From Geomonas anaerohicana (GTDB taxonomy: Bacteria; Desulfobacterota; Desulfuromonadia; Geobacterales; Geobacteraceae), in NCBI RefSeq assembly GCF_016458305.1, contig NZ_JAEMHL010000002.1:434001-498000 (forward strand): a stretch of DNA of 64,000 nt, written 5' to 3'. Made by a program: the position numbers and the translations under genes. Positions 34,651-42,138 of the stretch are shown here, in pieces. Below the pieces are notes generated by a model. It was not told where the DNA came from. It saw nothing but the letters and a program-made list of their open reading frames with translations, and ran no database searches. The first letter of the stretch is position 1, and the number at the start of each line of letters is the position of its first letter.

Positions 34651-35109
34651 TTAAATTTCTCCCGCCTCTTTCCTGCTGCGGTAGTCAGACAGAATCCGGG
34701 CGTGGTCGAAGCAAAGCGGCTCCGGTAGGGCGTCAATGGGGAAGATGGCGAAGGCGGCGGCGTCGTCGCCGGCCTTGGGTGTGTCCGTAGACTTGGCGAC
34801 GTAGACGGTCGAGATGTTGTGGCTGCGCTTGTCGCGGGCGGGATCGGAGTAGCATCCCAGCAGCCTCAAGTCCTTCTCCTCCAACTGGACGGAAATCTCT
34901 TCCCGCATCTCCCGCACCGCTGCATGTTCCAGACTCTCTCCGTAATCGACAAAGCCGCCGGGGATGGCCCAACCCAAGGGCTCGTTCTTGCGCTCGATGA
35001 GCACGATCCCTTCCGGGAGTTCGACGATCACGTCCACGGTCGGCAGAGGATTCTTGTACTGTTTCACCTTGGCCCCGCAAGCGGGGCAGGCCAGGAAGTC
35101 GAAAGGCAT
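34651..35109 (-). CDS. Nudix hydrolase with N-terminal zinc ribbon
   Basis: 152 residues. A short half zinc ribbon (CPACG near residues 8-12) precedes the Nudix domain. The Nudix box GGFVDYGESLEHAAVREM continues with REEI and has all the metal-binding Glu. Proteins of this kind cleave nucleoside diphosphate derivatives such as ADP-ribose or NADH, or sanitise oxidised nucleotides; the substrate cannot be read. The ribosome site GGAGGT lies ahead on the minus strand. It points toward the T-rich array and is convergent with mqnA. Confidence 0.88.
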   Translation of the reverse strand: MPFDFLACPACGAKVKQYKNPLPTVDVIVELPEGIVLIERKNEPLGWAIPGGFVDYGESLEHAAVREMREEISVQLEEKDLRLLGCYSDPARDKRSHNISTVYVAKSTDTPKAGDDAAAFAIFPIDALPEPLCFDHARILSDYRSRKEAGEI

Positions 35110-35139
35110 CGGGCACCTCCAGTTCTGGAATTGTGGGTA

Positions 35140-35172
35140 AAAAAAAGGGAGGACCTGAGTCCTCCCTTTTTA
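35140..35172 (-). terminator. Intrinsic terminator of the PxxKW gene
   Basis: AAAAAGGGAGGAC (35142-35154), loop CTGA, GTCCTCCCTTTTT (35159-35171). On the minus strand the stem is followed by a run of T; it could work in both directions. Confidence 0.8.
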
Positions 35173-35196
35173 GGGTACAGCAAAAAACTGTGGGTA

Positions 35197-35490
35197 CTAC
35201 TTCTTCTTCTTGGCGCCTGCAGCTTTCTTGGAAGCCTTGAGCGGGTTGATCTTGGCGTCGTCGGTCTTGAGCTCGACCTTGACGTGGGTAGCGAAGTTGC
35301 AGATACCGCCGACCCACTTCTTCTCGGGAGCCGGGTATGCGCTGCAAACCTTCCCGATGGAGCCGTCTACGATCCTGTCACAACCTTCGCAGTTCTCCAC
35401 GATCAGTTGGCAGGAACCTTCGGTGAATACACAACCCTGTTTACCCCAGAAAGTGCACTCTGCACCAGGAAGTACGGTTTGACATTGCAT
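35197..35490 (-). CDS. PxxKW-family cysteine-rich protein
   Basis: 97 residues from an ATG at 35490 that has GAGGAGG eight bases ahead; a longer frame to 35544 lacks this. It has eight Cys (MQCQTVLPGAEC, GCVFTEGSC, ENCEGCDR, KVC, GICNF) and the motif PAPEKKW. These features match what is annotated as the PxxKW Cys-rich family in Geobacter-like and sulfate-reducing bacteria. The C-terminal KKAAGAKKKK tail is strongly basic. The Cys pattern suggests metal or Fe-S binding. Function unknown. It has a good promoter and its own terminator, so it is a single-gene unit. Confidence 0.75.
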   Translation of the reverse strand: MQCQTVLPGAECTFWGKQGCVFTEGSCQLIVENCEGCDRIVDGSIGKVCSAYPAPEKKWVGGICNFATHVKVELKTDDAKINPLKASKKAAGAKKKK

Positions 35491-35534
35491 GTTTAAAGCC
35501 TCCTCAATTGCTTCGTAATCGGTTGATAGAGAAC

Positions 35535-35564
35535 ACTCTACCAATTTCGAAAGAAAAATGTCAA
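35535..35564 (-). promoter_or_regulatory. Candidate sigma-70 promoter of the PxxKW gene
   Basis: On the minus strand: TTGACA (35564-35559), 18-base spacer, TAGAGT (35540-35535), about 45 bases before the start at 35490. Confidence 0.6.
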
Positions 35565-35584
35565 CCCACTTTTTTCGCTAAAAC

Positions 35585-35613
35585 TTGACTCTCTCTGAGG
35601 TCTGGATTAATCT
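35585..35613 (+). promoter_or_regulatory. Candidate sigma-70 promoter of the phosphohexomutase gene
   Basis: TTGACT (35585-35590), 17-base spacer, TAATCT (35608-35613). Downstream, between promoter and gene, are two TATCGAT sites (about 35662-35668 and 35706-35712) that could be operators. Confidence 0.55.
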
Positions 35614-35727
35614 CTAGTAATTATTTATTCGGGTCGCCTGGTACTCCTGTTTTCGATAGGTTATCGATAGCTAGTGGGGGATGTGCCAGATCGAGGTGAC
35701 CTTACTATCGATCACCCTGGAGGGATT

Positions 35728-37152
35728 ATGCAGCGGATTACTTTCGGCACTTCCGGCTGGCGCGGCATCTTGTGTGAAGATTTCATCTTTGAGAATGTCA
35801 AGGTAGTGACCCAAGCCATCGCCGACCATGTTAAGAGTAACGGGGAGGGGGGCAAGGGAATCATTGTCGGGTACGACTCCCGTTTTATGGGTGAGGCCTT
35901 CGCCCGAGAAGCAGCCCGCGTCCTCACCGGCTCCGGCATCACCACCTTCCTCTGTGTCCGTGATACCCCGACACCGGTCATCTCCTTCGAGATCCTTCGC
36001 CGCAAAGCCGCCGGCGCCATCAACTTTACCGCCAGCCACAACCCTCCCGAGTACAACGGCATCAAGTTCTCTCCCTCCTGGGGGGGACCCGCCCTGCCTG
36101 AGACCACCAACGACATCGAGCGCCGAGCCAACGAGATGCTGGGTGAGATCTGCTACAACGAGTGCTCCATTGACGATGCCGTAAAGAAAGGGCTCCTCGT
36201 CGAGATCGATCCGATGCAGGATTACCTGGACGACTTGGCCAAGAAGGTCGATTTCGCCGCCATCGCCAAATTGGGCACCATCGCCGTCAACCCGCTCTAC
36301 GGAACGGCGCGCGGATATCTCGCCGAGCCGCTCAAGGCGCACGGGGTGAAAGTGGTGCAGATGAATGCGAACCGCGATCCCTACTTCGGCGGCTTCCCTC
36401 CTGAGCCGAGCGAAAAATACATCCAGGATTTCATCAAGCTGGTGCAGCAGGATCCTGAGATCGCTCTCGGTATCGCCACTGACGGTGACGCGGACCGCTT
36501 CGGTATCGTGGACGGAGACGGCACCTTCATCGAACCCAACTACATCATTGCGCTGCTGCTCGACTACCTGGTCCGGGTCAAGGGGGTGAAAGGAGGCGTT
36601 GGACGTTCGGTCGCCACTTCCCACCTGGTCGACGCGGTCGCCAAGATGCACGACATCAAGGTTTACGAGACGCCGGTCGGCTTCAAGTTCGTCGGCGAGC
36701 TGATCGCGCAGGACAAGATCATCATTGGCGGCGAAGAGAGCGCCGGTCTTACCATCAAGGGGCACGTCCCGGAGAAGGACGGCATCCTGGCCTGTCTGCT
36801 GGTTGCCGAGATGGTGGCCCGCGAGGGGATGCCGGTCAAGGCGCTTTTGGAGCGTCTCTACAGCAAGGTCGGCCGTTACCTCACCAAGAGGGTCAACCTC
36901 ACCCTTTCTCCGGAGCTGGAAGAGATCTTCCCGGAGCGGATTGCAGCGACGCCGGCCAGCTTCGCCGGGGAACCGGTCAAGGAGAAGATCACCGTCGACG
37001 GCAACAAGTTCATCCTCCAGGACGGCAGCTGGCTCCTGTTCCGCAAATCCGGCACCGAACCGGTGGTGCGCCTGTACTGTGAAGCGTCCAGCGAGGAGCG
37101 CCTGCAGGCGCTGGTGGACGCCGGCCGCGAGTTCATTCTGGGCAAGGGGTAA
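35728..37152 (+). CDS. Phosphoglucomutase / phosphomannomutase family protein
   Basis: 474 residues from the ATG at 35728, behind TGGAGGG. The phosphoserine loop is NFTASHNPPEYNGIKFSP (about residues 98-115). The Mg loop TDGDADRFGIVD is near 255. The sugar-binding loop GGEESAGLT and the C-terminal phosphate-binding FRKSGTEPVVRLYCEA complete the alpha-D-phosphohexomutase fold. It interconverts 1- and 6-phosphates of glucose and/or mannose; the sugar preference cannot be told from sequence by eye. It is transcribed alone. Confidence 0.92.
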   Translation: MQRITFGTSGWRGILCEDFIFENVKVVTQAIADHVKSNGEGGKGIIVGYDSRFMGEAFAREAARVLTGSGITTFLCVRDTPTPVISFEILRRKAAGAINFTASHNPPEYNGIKFSPSWGGPALPETTNDIERRANEMLGEICYNECSIDDAVKKGLLVEIDPMQDYLDDLAKKVDFAAIAKLGTIAVNPLYGTARGYLAEPLKAHGVKVVQMNANRDPYFGGFPPEPSEKYIQDFIKLVQQDPEIALGIATDGDADRFGIVDGDGTFIEPNYIIALLLDYLVRVKGVKGGVGRSVATSHLVDAVAKMHDIKVYETPVGFKFVGELIAQDKIIIGGEESAGLTIKGHVPEKDGILACLLVAEMVAREGMPVKALLERLYSKVGRYLTKRVNLTLSPELEEIFPERIAATPASFAGEPVKEKITVDGNKFILQDGSWLLFRKSGTEPVVRLYCEASSEERLQALVDAGREFILGKG

Positions 37153-37162
37153 CCGCGCAGAA

Positions 37163-37203
37163 GGGACAGGCTCCGTTAGGTGCCTGTCCCTCTAGCGGAA
37201 CGC
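37163..37203. repeat. GGGACAGGCTCCG repeat with AGCGGAACGCT flank
   Basis: GGGACAGGCTCCGTTAGG then TGCCTGTCCC (37163-37190), followed by TAGCGGAACGCT. The same repeat and flank occur in reverse order and strand at 60340-60382. Confidence 0.75.
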
Positions 37204-37230
37204 TTCTTTTTGCTCAGCCACCTTTTCCTG

Positions 37231-37342
37231 GTTCCCAAGCTCCAGCTTGGGAACCCCATGTGGCGCAAAGCTCCAGCTTTGCATTCGAGGGAAGCTGGAG
37301 CTTCGGAGAGGCTTTGCGTTCCCAAGGCGGACCTTGGGAACG
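37231..37342. repeat. TTCCCAAGCTCCAGCTTGGGAA palindrome cluster
   Basis: GTTCCCAAGCTCCAGCTTGG then GAAC (37231-37254), AAAGCTCCAGCTTT (37267-37280), AAGCTGGAGCTT (37292-37303) and GTTCCCAAGGCGGACCTTGG (from 37318) form several related hairpins. Confidence 0.75.
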
Positions 37343-37354
37343 AGATCAACTAAA

Positions 37355-37385
37355 GGGGGACAGGCACCTGGCGGAGCCAGTCCCC
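37355..37385. repeat. Reverse copy of the GGGACTGGCTCCGCCAGG repeat
   Basis: GGGGGACAGGCACCTGGCGG then AGCCAGTCCCC, the reverse complement of the element at 33056-33085. Confidence 0.75.
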
Positions 37386-37392
37386 TTCATCC

Positions 37393-37440
37393 GGGACGCA
37401 GTTGCGTGCAGGCCTCCAGCCTGCCGATGACTGCGTCCCA
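37393..37440. repeat. GGGACGCAGT palindrome
   Basis: GGGACGCAGT, TGCGTG, CAGGC, CTCCA, GCCTG, CCGATG, ACTGCGTCCC: a 10-bp and a 5-bp stem in one hairpin. From 37441 to 37690 I see no gene or clear site. Confidence 0.65.
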
Positions 37441-37696
37441 TTTTATTACAGGTGCTCTTTTGTGGGGCAGTCGACGGCCACGTTGCCGGCACGGCGGAGG
37501 ACGCACCGGCAATAGTCCCTCACTCGAGCAGCAGAACTTTCTTCGCATATTCCCGCAGTTATCGCTTCATGATTGTCTTCCGCGCGGAAGGGGCTTGAAG
37601 CGGAGCGGGAATTGCAGTTCCTTGCGGAAACGTTAAGTAAATCCGGGTACCCTACCGCGTAGCTGTGCATTGTGGTCGTTTAGGGGGTGTTCTTTT

Positions 37697-37716
37697 CGCA
37701 AGCTTTGCGCTATGAT
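37697..37716 (+). promoter_or_regulatory. Palindrome and -10 site upstream of nifU
   Basis: CGCAA-GCT-TTGCG (37697-37709) sits directly against TATGAT (37711-37716), a good -10. No clear -35 is present, which would suit a regulated promoter. The nifU start is 28 bases downstream. Confidence 0.4.
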
Positions 37717-37743
37717 AACCGGACTAATTAGAAGGGAGGGTCT

Positions 37744-38604
37744 ATGTGGGACTACACCGATAAAGTAAAAGAACATTTCCTCAACCCCAGGAACGTGGGC
37801 GAGATAACGGATGCTGATGCGGTCGGCGAGGTTGGCAGCCTGGCCTGCGGCGATGCCCTTAAACTGTTTATAAAGCTGGACGAGAACAAAGAGCGCATCG
37901 TCGACGCCAAATTCCAGACCTTCGGCTGCGGCAGCGCCATCGCTTCGTCTTCGGCGCTGACCGAGATGGTGAAGGGTAAAACTCTTGACGAGGCGCTCGA
38001 GATCACCAACCAGCAGATCGCCGATTTCCTGGGCGGGCTTCCCGAAGAGAAGATGCACTGCTCGGTCATGGGGCAGGAGGCGCTGGAGGCCGCTATCGCC
38101 AAGTACCGCGGCGTTGAGGCGCCGGCGCACGGCCACGGCCACGATCACGTCGAGACCGAGGGTGAGTTGGTCTGCAAGTGCTTCGGCCTGACCGACGTCT
38201 TTCTGAAGAAGGTCATCGCCTCCAACAAGCTGACCACCGCCGAGCAGGTCACCCACTTCACCAAGGCCGGCGGCGCTTGCGGCGGCTGCATTCCCAAGAT
38301 CAAGGAGCTGATCGCCGAGGTACTGGGCGAAGAGAAGAAGGTGGCTGCCGAGAAACCGACGAAACTCACCAACCTCAGGAAGATGCAGCTGATCCAGGAG
38401 ACCCTGGAGAACGAGGTGCGTCCGCAGCTTTGGGCTGACGGCGGCGACCTCGAACTGATCGACATCGACGGCTCCAACGTCCAGGTCGCCTTCAGGAAGG
38501 CCTGCGCGGGTTGTGCCTCCTCCGGCTACACCGCCAAGTTCGTCGAGCAGAAGCTGCGCGAGATGGTTTCCCCCGACATCACCGTACAGGAGGTTCAGGG
38601 ATGA
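37744..38604 (+). CDS. nifU: Fe-S cluster scaffold protein, NifU type (three domains)
   Basis: 286 residues. The IscU-like scaffold domain (1-125) has Cys in GSLACGDALK, FGCGSA and MHCSVMG. A central [2Fe-2S] BFD domain follows (about 140-190, LVCKCFGLTD and GACGGCIPKI) after a His-rich linker (HGHGHDH). The C-terminal NFU domain carries CAGCASS. It assembles Fe-S clusters with sulfur from NifS. The strong site GGGAGGG precedes the ATG. Two-gene nifUS operons outside a nitrogenase cluster often serve general Fe-S synthesis in anaerobes; no nif structural gene is in view. Confidence 0.93.
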   Translation: MWDYTDKVKEHFLNPRNVGEITDADAVGEVGSLACGDALKLFIKLDENKERIVDAKFQTFGCGSAIASSSALTEMVKGKTLDEALEITNQQIADFLGGLPEEKMHCSVMGQEALEAAIAKYRGVEAPAHGHGHDHVETEGELVCKCFGLTDVFLKKVIASNKLTTAEQVTHFTKAGGACGGCIPKIKELIAEVLGEEKKVAAEKPTKLTNLRKMQLIQETLENEVRPQLWADGGDLELIDIDGSNVQVAFRKACAGCASSGYTAKFVEQKLREMVSPDITVQEVQG

Positions 38605-39770
38605 GAGAGATCTATCTTGACAACAACGCCACCACCAAGGTGGACGAGCGGGTTTTCGAGGAGATGCGTCCCTACTTCTGCGAGCTGTACGGCAACCCGA
38701 GTTCCATGCACTTCTTCGGCGGCCAGGTACAAAAGAAGGTGGACGAGGCCCGCGCCCGGGTCGCCTCGCTTTTAGGCGCCCTGCCGGACGAGATCGTCTT
38801 CACCGCCTGCGGCACCGAGAGCGACAACGCCGCCATCCGTTCGGCGCTCGAGGTCTTCCCGGAGAAGCGTCACATCATCACCAGCCGCGTCGAGCACCCG
38901 GCGGTGCTAACCCAGTGCCGCAACCTCTCCAAGCGCGGCTACCGCATCACGGAACTGAACGTGGACGGCAACGGCCAACTCGACCTGAACGAGTTGGAGC
39001 GGCTGGTCGATGAAGATACTGCCATCGTCTCGCTGATGTACGCCAACAACGAGACTGGCGTCATCTTTCCCATTGAGGAAGCTGCCAAGATCGTCAAGAA
39101 AAAGGGTGCTTTGTTCCACACCGACGCGGTGCAGGCAGTAGGCAAGATCCCGCTGAACATGGCCGAATCGGCCATCGACATGCTCTCCCTTTCCGGGCAC
39201 AAGCTGCACGCTCCGAAGGGCGTCGGCGTTCTTTACGTTCGTCGTGGCACCCCGTTCCGCCCGATGCTGGTCGGCGGGCACCAGGAGCGCGGCCGCAGGG
39301 CCGGCACCGAGAACACCGCTTCCATCATCGCCATGGGCAAGGCCTGTCAGCTGGCCGAGCAGTACATGGCGGACGAGGCCGGGCGCGTCCGCGAGATGCG
39401 TGATCGTCTGGAGCGCGAACTGACCGCGCTGATCCCGAACACCAGGATCAACGGCGGCGGCACCGAGCGTCTTCCCAACACCCTTTCCATCGCCATGGAG
39501 TTCGTGGAAGGGGAGGGGATCCTGCTGCTGCTCTCGGAGAAGGGAATCTGTGCTTCGTCCGGCAGTGCCTGCACCTCCGGGTCGCTGGAGCCGTCCCACG
39601 TGCTGCGCGCCATGGGTGTTCCCTTCACCTGCGCTCACGGTTCCATCCGCTTCTCGCTGTCCAGGTTCACCACCGATGACGACATCGATGCGGTAATCGA
39701 AGCGTTGCCGCCCATCATCTCCCGTCTGCGTGCGATGTCGCCGTTTGGGCGGGAGTTCTTGAACAAGTAA
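38601..39770 (+). CDS. nifS: Cysteine desulfurase, NifS type
   Basis: 389 residues from the ATG overlapping the nifU stop. It takes sulfur from cysteine as a PLP-bound persulfide and hands it to NifU. Motifs are IYLDNNATTKVDE at the start, TSRVEHPAVL, the PLP Lys in LSGHKLHAPKGVGVLY and the sulfur-carrying Cys loop SSGSACTSGSLEPSHVLR. A second, fused cysteine desulfurase domain is found at 51493-54900. Confidence 0.96.
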   Translation: MREIYLDNNATTKVDERVFEEMRPYFCELYGNPSSMHFFGGQVQKKVDEARARVASLLGALPDEIVFTACGTESDNAAIRSALEVFPEKRHIITSRVEHPAVLTQCRNLSKRGYRITELNVDGNGQLDLNELERLVDEDTAIVSLMYANNETGVIFPIEEAAKIVKKKGALFHTDAVQAVGKIPLNMAESAIDMLSLSGHKLHAPKGVGVLYVRRGTPFRPMLVGGHQERGRRAGTENTASIIAMGKACQLAEQYMADEAGRVREMRDRLERELTALIPNTRINGGGTERLPNTLSIAMEFVEGEGILLLLSEKGICASSGSACTSGSLEPSHVLRAMGVPFTCAHGSIRFSLSRFTTDDDIDAVIEALPPIISRLRAMSPFGREFLNK

Positions 39771-39808
39771 GGCAAATCCCCCCTGTCCCCCCTTCGCGAA
39801 AGGGGGGA
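39771..39808. repeat. Half copy of the CCCCCTTTGCGAAGGGGG element
   Basis: GGCAAATCCCCCCTGTCCCC then CCTTCGCGAAAGGGGGG. It matches only the right half of the elements at 25774 and 33151. Confidence 0.7.
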
Positions 39809-39875
39809 ACGTCAGGGCTCGTGCAGCACTTCGGGGGGACACAGCCCCGGCTTGGTAATACCGGGAACAAAAGAA

Positions 39876-39904
39876 AAGGGGTGAGCATGTTCTGCTCACC
39901 CCTT
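39876..39904. terminator. Bidirectional terminator between nifS and the toxin gene
   Basis: AAGGGGTGAGCA (39876-39887), loop TGTTC, TGCTCACCCCTT (39893-39904). It separates convergent genes and has A residues on the left and T on the right. Confidence 0.8.
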
Positions 39905-39936
39905 GTTCGTTGTCATTGATCTGTCTGCTTCACAGG

Positions 39937-40194
39937 CTATCGGTAAACCTCACGGCGGTGCGCGACCTTTACCACCCAGACTGTAAGCTCCCAATCCTGA
40001 ATGGAGTACACGATGCGGTATTTTCCCTGGCGAATGCGATAGCGGTCCTGGCCAGACAGTTTCTCACAGCCGATCGGCCGTGGATTGGTGGCAAGAGATG
40101 CGATGCGGCTCATGATCCTTTGCAAGTCTGTTTTCGGGATCGACTCAAGATCCTTCCGCACGGAATCCCTCAGCAGAATGCTATAGACGGCCAT
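39937..40194 (-). CDS. RelE/ParE-family toxin
   Basis: 85 residues: MAVYSILLRDSVRKDLESIP, then a helix pair, LSGQDRYRIRQGKYRIVYSI and VVKVAHRREVYR. This is the compact RelE fold; the Arg pair in the last strand and the YRIRQGKYRIVY segment fit mRNA-cleaving RelE members. It overlaps its antitoxin by 14 bases, downstream of it, the usual type II order. Confidence 0.88.
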   Translation of the reverse strand: MAVYSILLRDSVRKDLESIPKTDLQRIMSRIASLATNPRPIGCEKLSGQDRYRIRQGKYRIVYSIQDWELTVWVVKVAHRREVYR

Positions 40195-40414
40195 CGTTCT
40201 TTAGTTGTTTAAGTACTGATTCGTATGTCAGCAGCGGTTCGTTGACCCGCTCCTCAAAAGCGGCCAAATCCTCGGCGTCCTCGGCAAGGGTGTTGCGGAC
40301 GGCATCATTAACCAGATCGGAAACAGAACGCGATGTTTCTAGTGCCTTGTGCTGCAGCGCCCGATGCATGGCAGGGTCGAGGTAAATAGTTGTTCTTTTA
40401 GTTAGCGCACACAT
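40181..40414 (-). CDS. Ribbon-helix-helix antitoxin
   Basis: 77 residues from an ATG at 40414 with GGAGGT six bases ahead on the minus strand. The N-terminal strand and two helices (TKRTTIYLDPAMHRALQHKA, TSRSVSDLVNDAVR) are of the CopG/RHH type; the acidic C-terminal half should wrap the toxin. A longer upstream frame is open but has no ribosome site. With the RelE-like gene it makes a complete toxin-antitoxin operon that probably represses itself. Confidence 0.85.
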   Translation of the reverse strand: MCALTKRTTIYLDPAMHRALQHKALETSRSVSDLVNDAVRNTLAEDAEDLAAFEERVNEPLLTYESVLKQLKNDGRL

Positions 40415-40486
40415 GTCTGTACCTCCGCACCGAGCATAACGCAGTGACGCCATGACGTCAACGCAAGCCGTCGGAGGCATTCCATA

Positions 40487-41968
40487 GTGGGGCATAGAGG
40501 GAAAAAAGTGGTCGAAATCGTTTTGGACAACGTAAAAGCCAGGATAACTGAAGTGAAGTTCCTGGAAGAGATAACGATGCAGATTGACGCAGGCGAGCAC
40601 TGGGCTGTGGTCGGGGCGAACGGGTCGGGGAAGTCGGCCTTCGGAAAACTCCTCTGCAACGACCTGCCGGTGATCTCGGGCACCACCCGCGTTCCTGCCC
40701 GCTCGGGCTTCGTTTCCTTCGAGAAGATCGACGAGATCCTGGAAAAGGAGCGTTATAACGACGACTCGGATTTCCTGGGCTACGTGACCGAAGGGACCCG
40801 TGTCGACACGTTCATCCTCTCCGGCACAGACGCCGACGAAAAGCGACTGTCTGAACTGGCGCAGGAGCTTGGCTTCACCAAGATCCTGGAGCGCGGCATC
40901 AAGTTCCTCTCCACCGGTGAAATGCGCAAGACTCTCATCTGCAAGGCGCTTCTGCAGGAACCGGAACTGCTGGTGCTGGACGAGCCCTTCGACGGGCTGG
41001 ACCGGGATTCTTCGGAAGTGCTGCGGCAACTGATCAGCCGCTGCATCGAACGCGGCATCCAGGTGGTGCTGCTCCTGAACCGCTTCAGCGAGATCATGCC
41101 GGAAACGACCCACATCGCTTACCTTAAAGAGTGCCGCATCCTCATGTCGGGGACCAAGGAGGAGATGCTGGGCTCGAAGGCGCTGCGACGCTTCCATGCT
41201 TTTCATTACACCTTGCCGGATACACTACCCGAGGTCGACACGGCGCGCAGCGCGCCACCGCTTGTTCCAGGTCAACCGCTCATCGAGATGAAGGACGTGA
41301 CGGTCCGCTACGGCGAGAAGTGCATCCTGAGCGGCGTCAACTGGACGGTCAAAGCCGGTGAACACTGGAAGATCAGCGGGCCCAACGGCTCGGGAAAGTC
41401 GACGCTCTTGAGTCTGATCAGCGGCGACAACCCGCAGGCCTACGCCAACGACATCAGCCTGTTCGGCCGCAGGAAGGGGAGCGGGGAGAGTGTCTGGGAC
41501 ATCAAGAAGCGCATCGGCCTGGTCTCTACCTCGCTGCAGCAGGAGTACCGGGTCGGCGGGACGGTGAAGGTCGTGGTCATCTCCGGGATGTACGACTCCA
41601 TCGGCATGTACTCCCAGTACACCCTGCACCAGCAGGAGATCGCACTGGAGTGGCTGAAACTTTTGCACATGGATCACCGAAGGGAACATGCTTTCCGTGA
41701 CCTTTCCTATGGGGAGCAGCGGCTGGTACTGCTCGCCCGCGCCATGGCGAAGCAGCCGGACCTGTTGATTCTGGACGAGCCGTGCCAGGGACTGGACGAC
41801 GTGAACCGTGAGATGGTGCTGAAACTGATCGATCACCTGGGGCGCACCGGCAATACGCAGATACTTTACGTGAACCACCACGCCGAGGATAGGATCCCGT
41901 GCATCGAGAACAGCATGGAGCTGGTGCCGGCGGATGGGGGCGGCTTCACAGCGGCGATGACCTCGTAA
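40487..41968 (+). CDS. Double ABC ATPase, ModF-like
   Basis: 493 residues from a GTG at 40487 (GGAGG nine bases ahead); an in-frame GTG at 40508 with GAGGG seven bases ahead is also possible. There are two ABC domains in one chain. The first has GANGSGKSAF, LSTGEMRKTLI and LLVLDEPFDGLD. The second has GPNGSGKSTL, LSYGEQRLVLLA and LLILDEPCQGLD. There is no membrane domain. ModF (PhrA) proteins of this form lie near molybdate uptake genes in other bacteria, but no permease is next to it here. It is likely cytoplasmic. Confidence 0.8.
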   Translation: MGHRGKKVVEIVLDNVKARITEVKFLEEITMQIDAGEHWAVVGANGSGKSAFGKLLCNDLPVISGTTRVPARSGFVSFEKIDEILEKERYNDDSDFLGYVTEGTRVDTFILSGTDADEKRLSELAQELGFTKILERGIKFLSTGEMRKTLICKALLQEPELLVLDEPFDGLDRDSSEVLRQLISRCIERGIQVVLLLNRFSEIMPETTHIAYLKECRILMSGTKEEMLGSKALRRFHAFHYTLPDTLPEVDTARSAPPLVPGQPLIEMKDVTVRYGEKCILSGVNWTVKAGEHWKISGPNGSGKSTLLSLISGDNPQAYANDISLFGRRKGSGESVWDIKKRIGLVSTSLQQEYRVGGTVKVVVISGMYDSIGMYSQYTLHQQEIALEWLKLLHMDHRREHAFRDLSYGEQRLVLLARAMAKQPDLLILDEPCQGLDDVNREMVLKLIDHLGRTGNTQILYVNHHAEDRIPCIENSMELVPADGGGFTAAMTS

Positions 41969-42008
41969 GCAAGATCGTCGGAACGGGAGGGGACTCCCCG
42001 GAAGGTTC

Positions 42009-42128
42009 CCCCCTCGCCCTCTGGGAGAGGGGCAGGGGTGAGGGCGTTGCCAATGGCAACCAACTCCCTTCGTGGCATCTCCCTCACCCGCCCTGCGGGC
42101 CCCCTCTCCCGGAGGGCGAGGGGGGGGA
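42009..42128. repeat. REP-like CCTCTCCC / GGGAGAGG element
   Basis: CCCTCGCCCTCTGGGAGAGG, GGTGAGGGCGTTGCC, then ATCTCCCTCACCCGCCC and CCCTCTCCCGGAGGGCGAGG. It is a composite of two palindromes, closely like 60189-60301 and partly like 55279-55302. Confidence 0.75.
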
Positions 42129-42138
42129 GATATGGACG

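Noticed and set aside
37446-37670. Minus-strand 74-codon frame between the phosphohexomutase gene and nifU
   Set aside because: It has no ribosome site and no domain, and is close to the expected length of chance frames in this base composition.
37744-39770. Part of a nitrogenase cluster
   Set aside because: Only nifU and nifS are present. In anaerobes this pair often serves general Fe-S assembly, and no nifHDK or regulators lie nearby.
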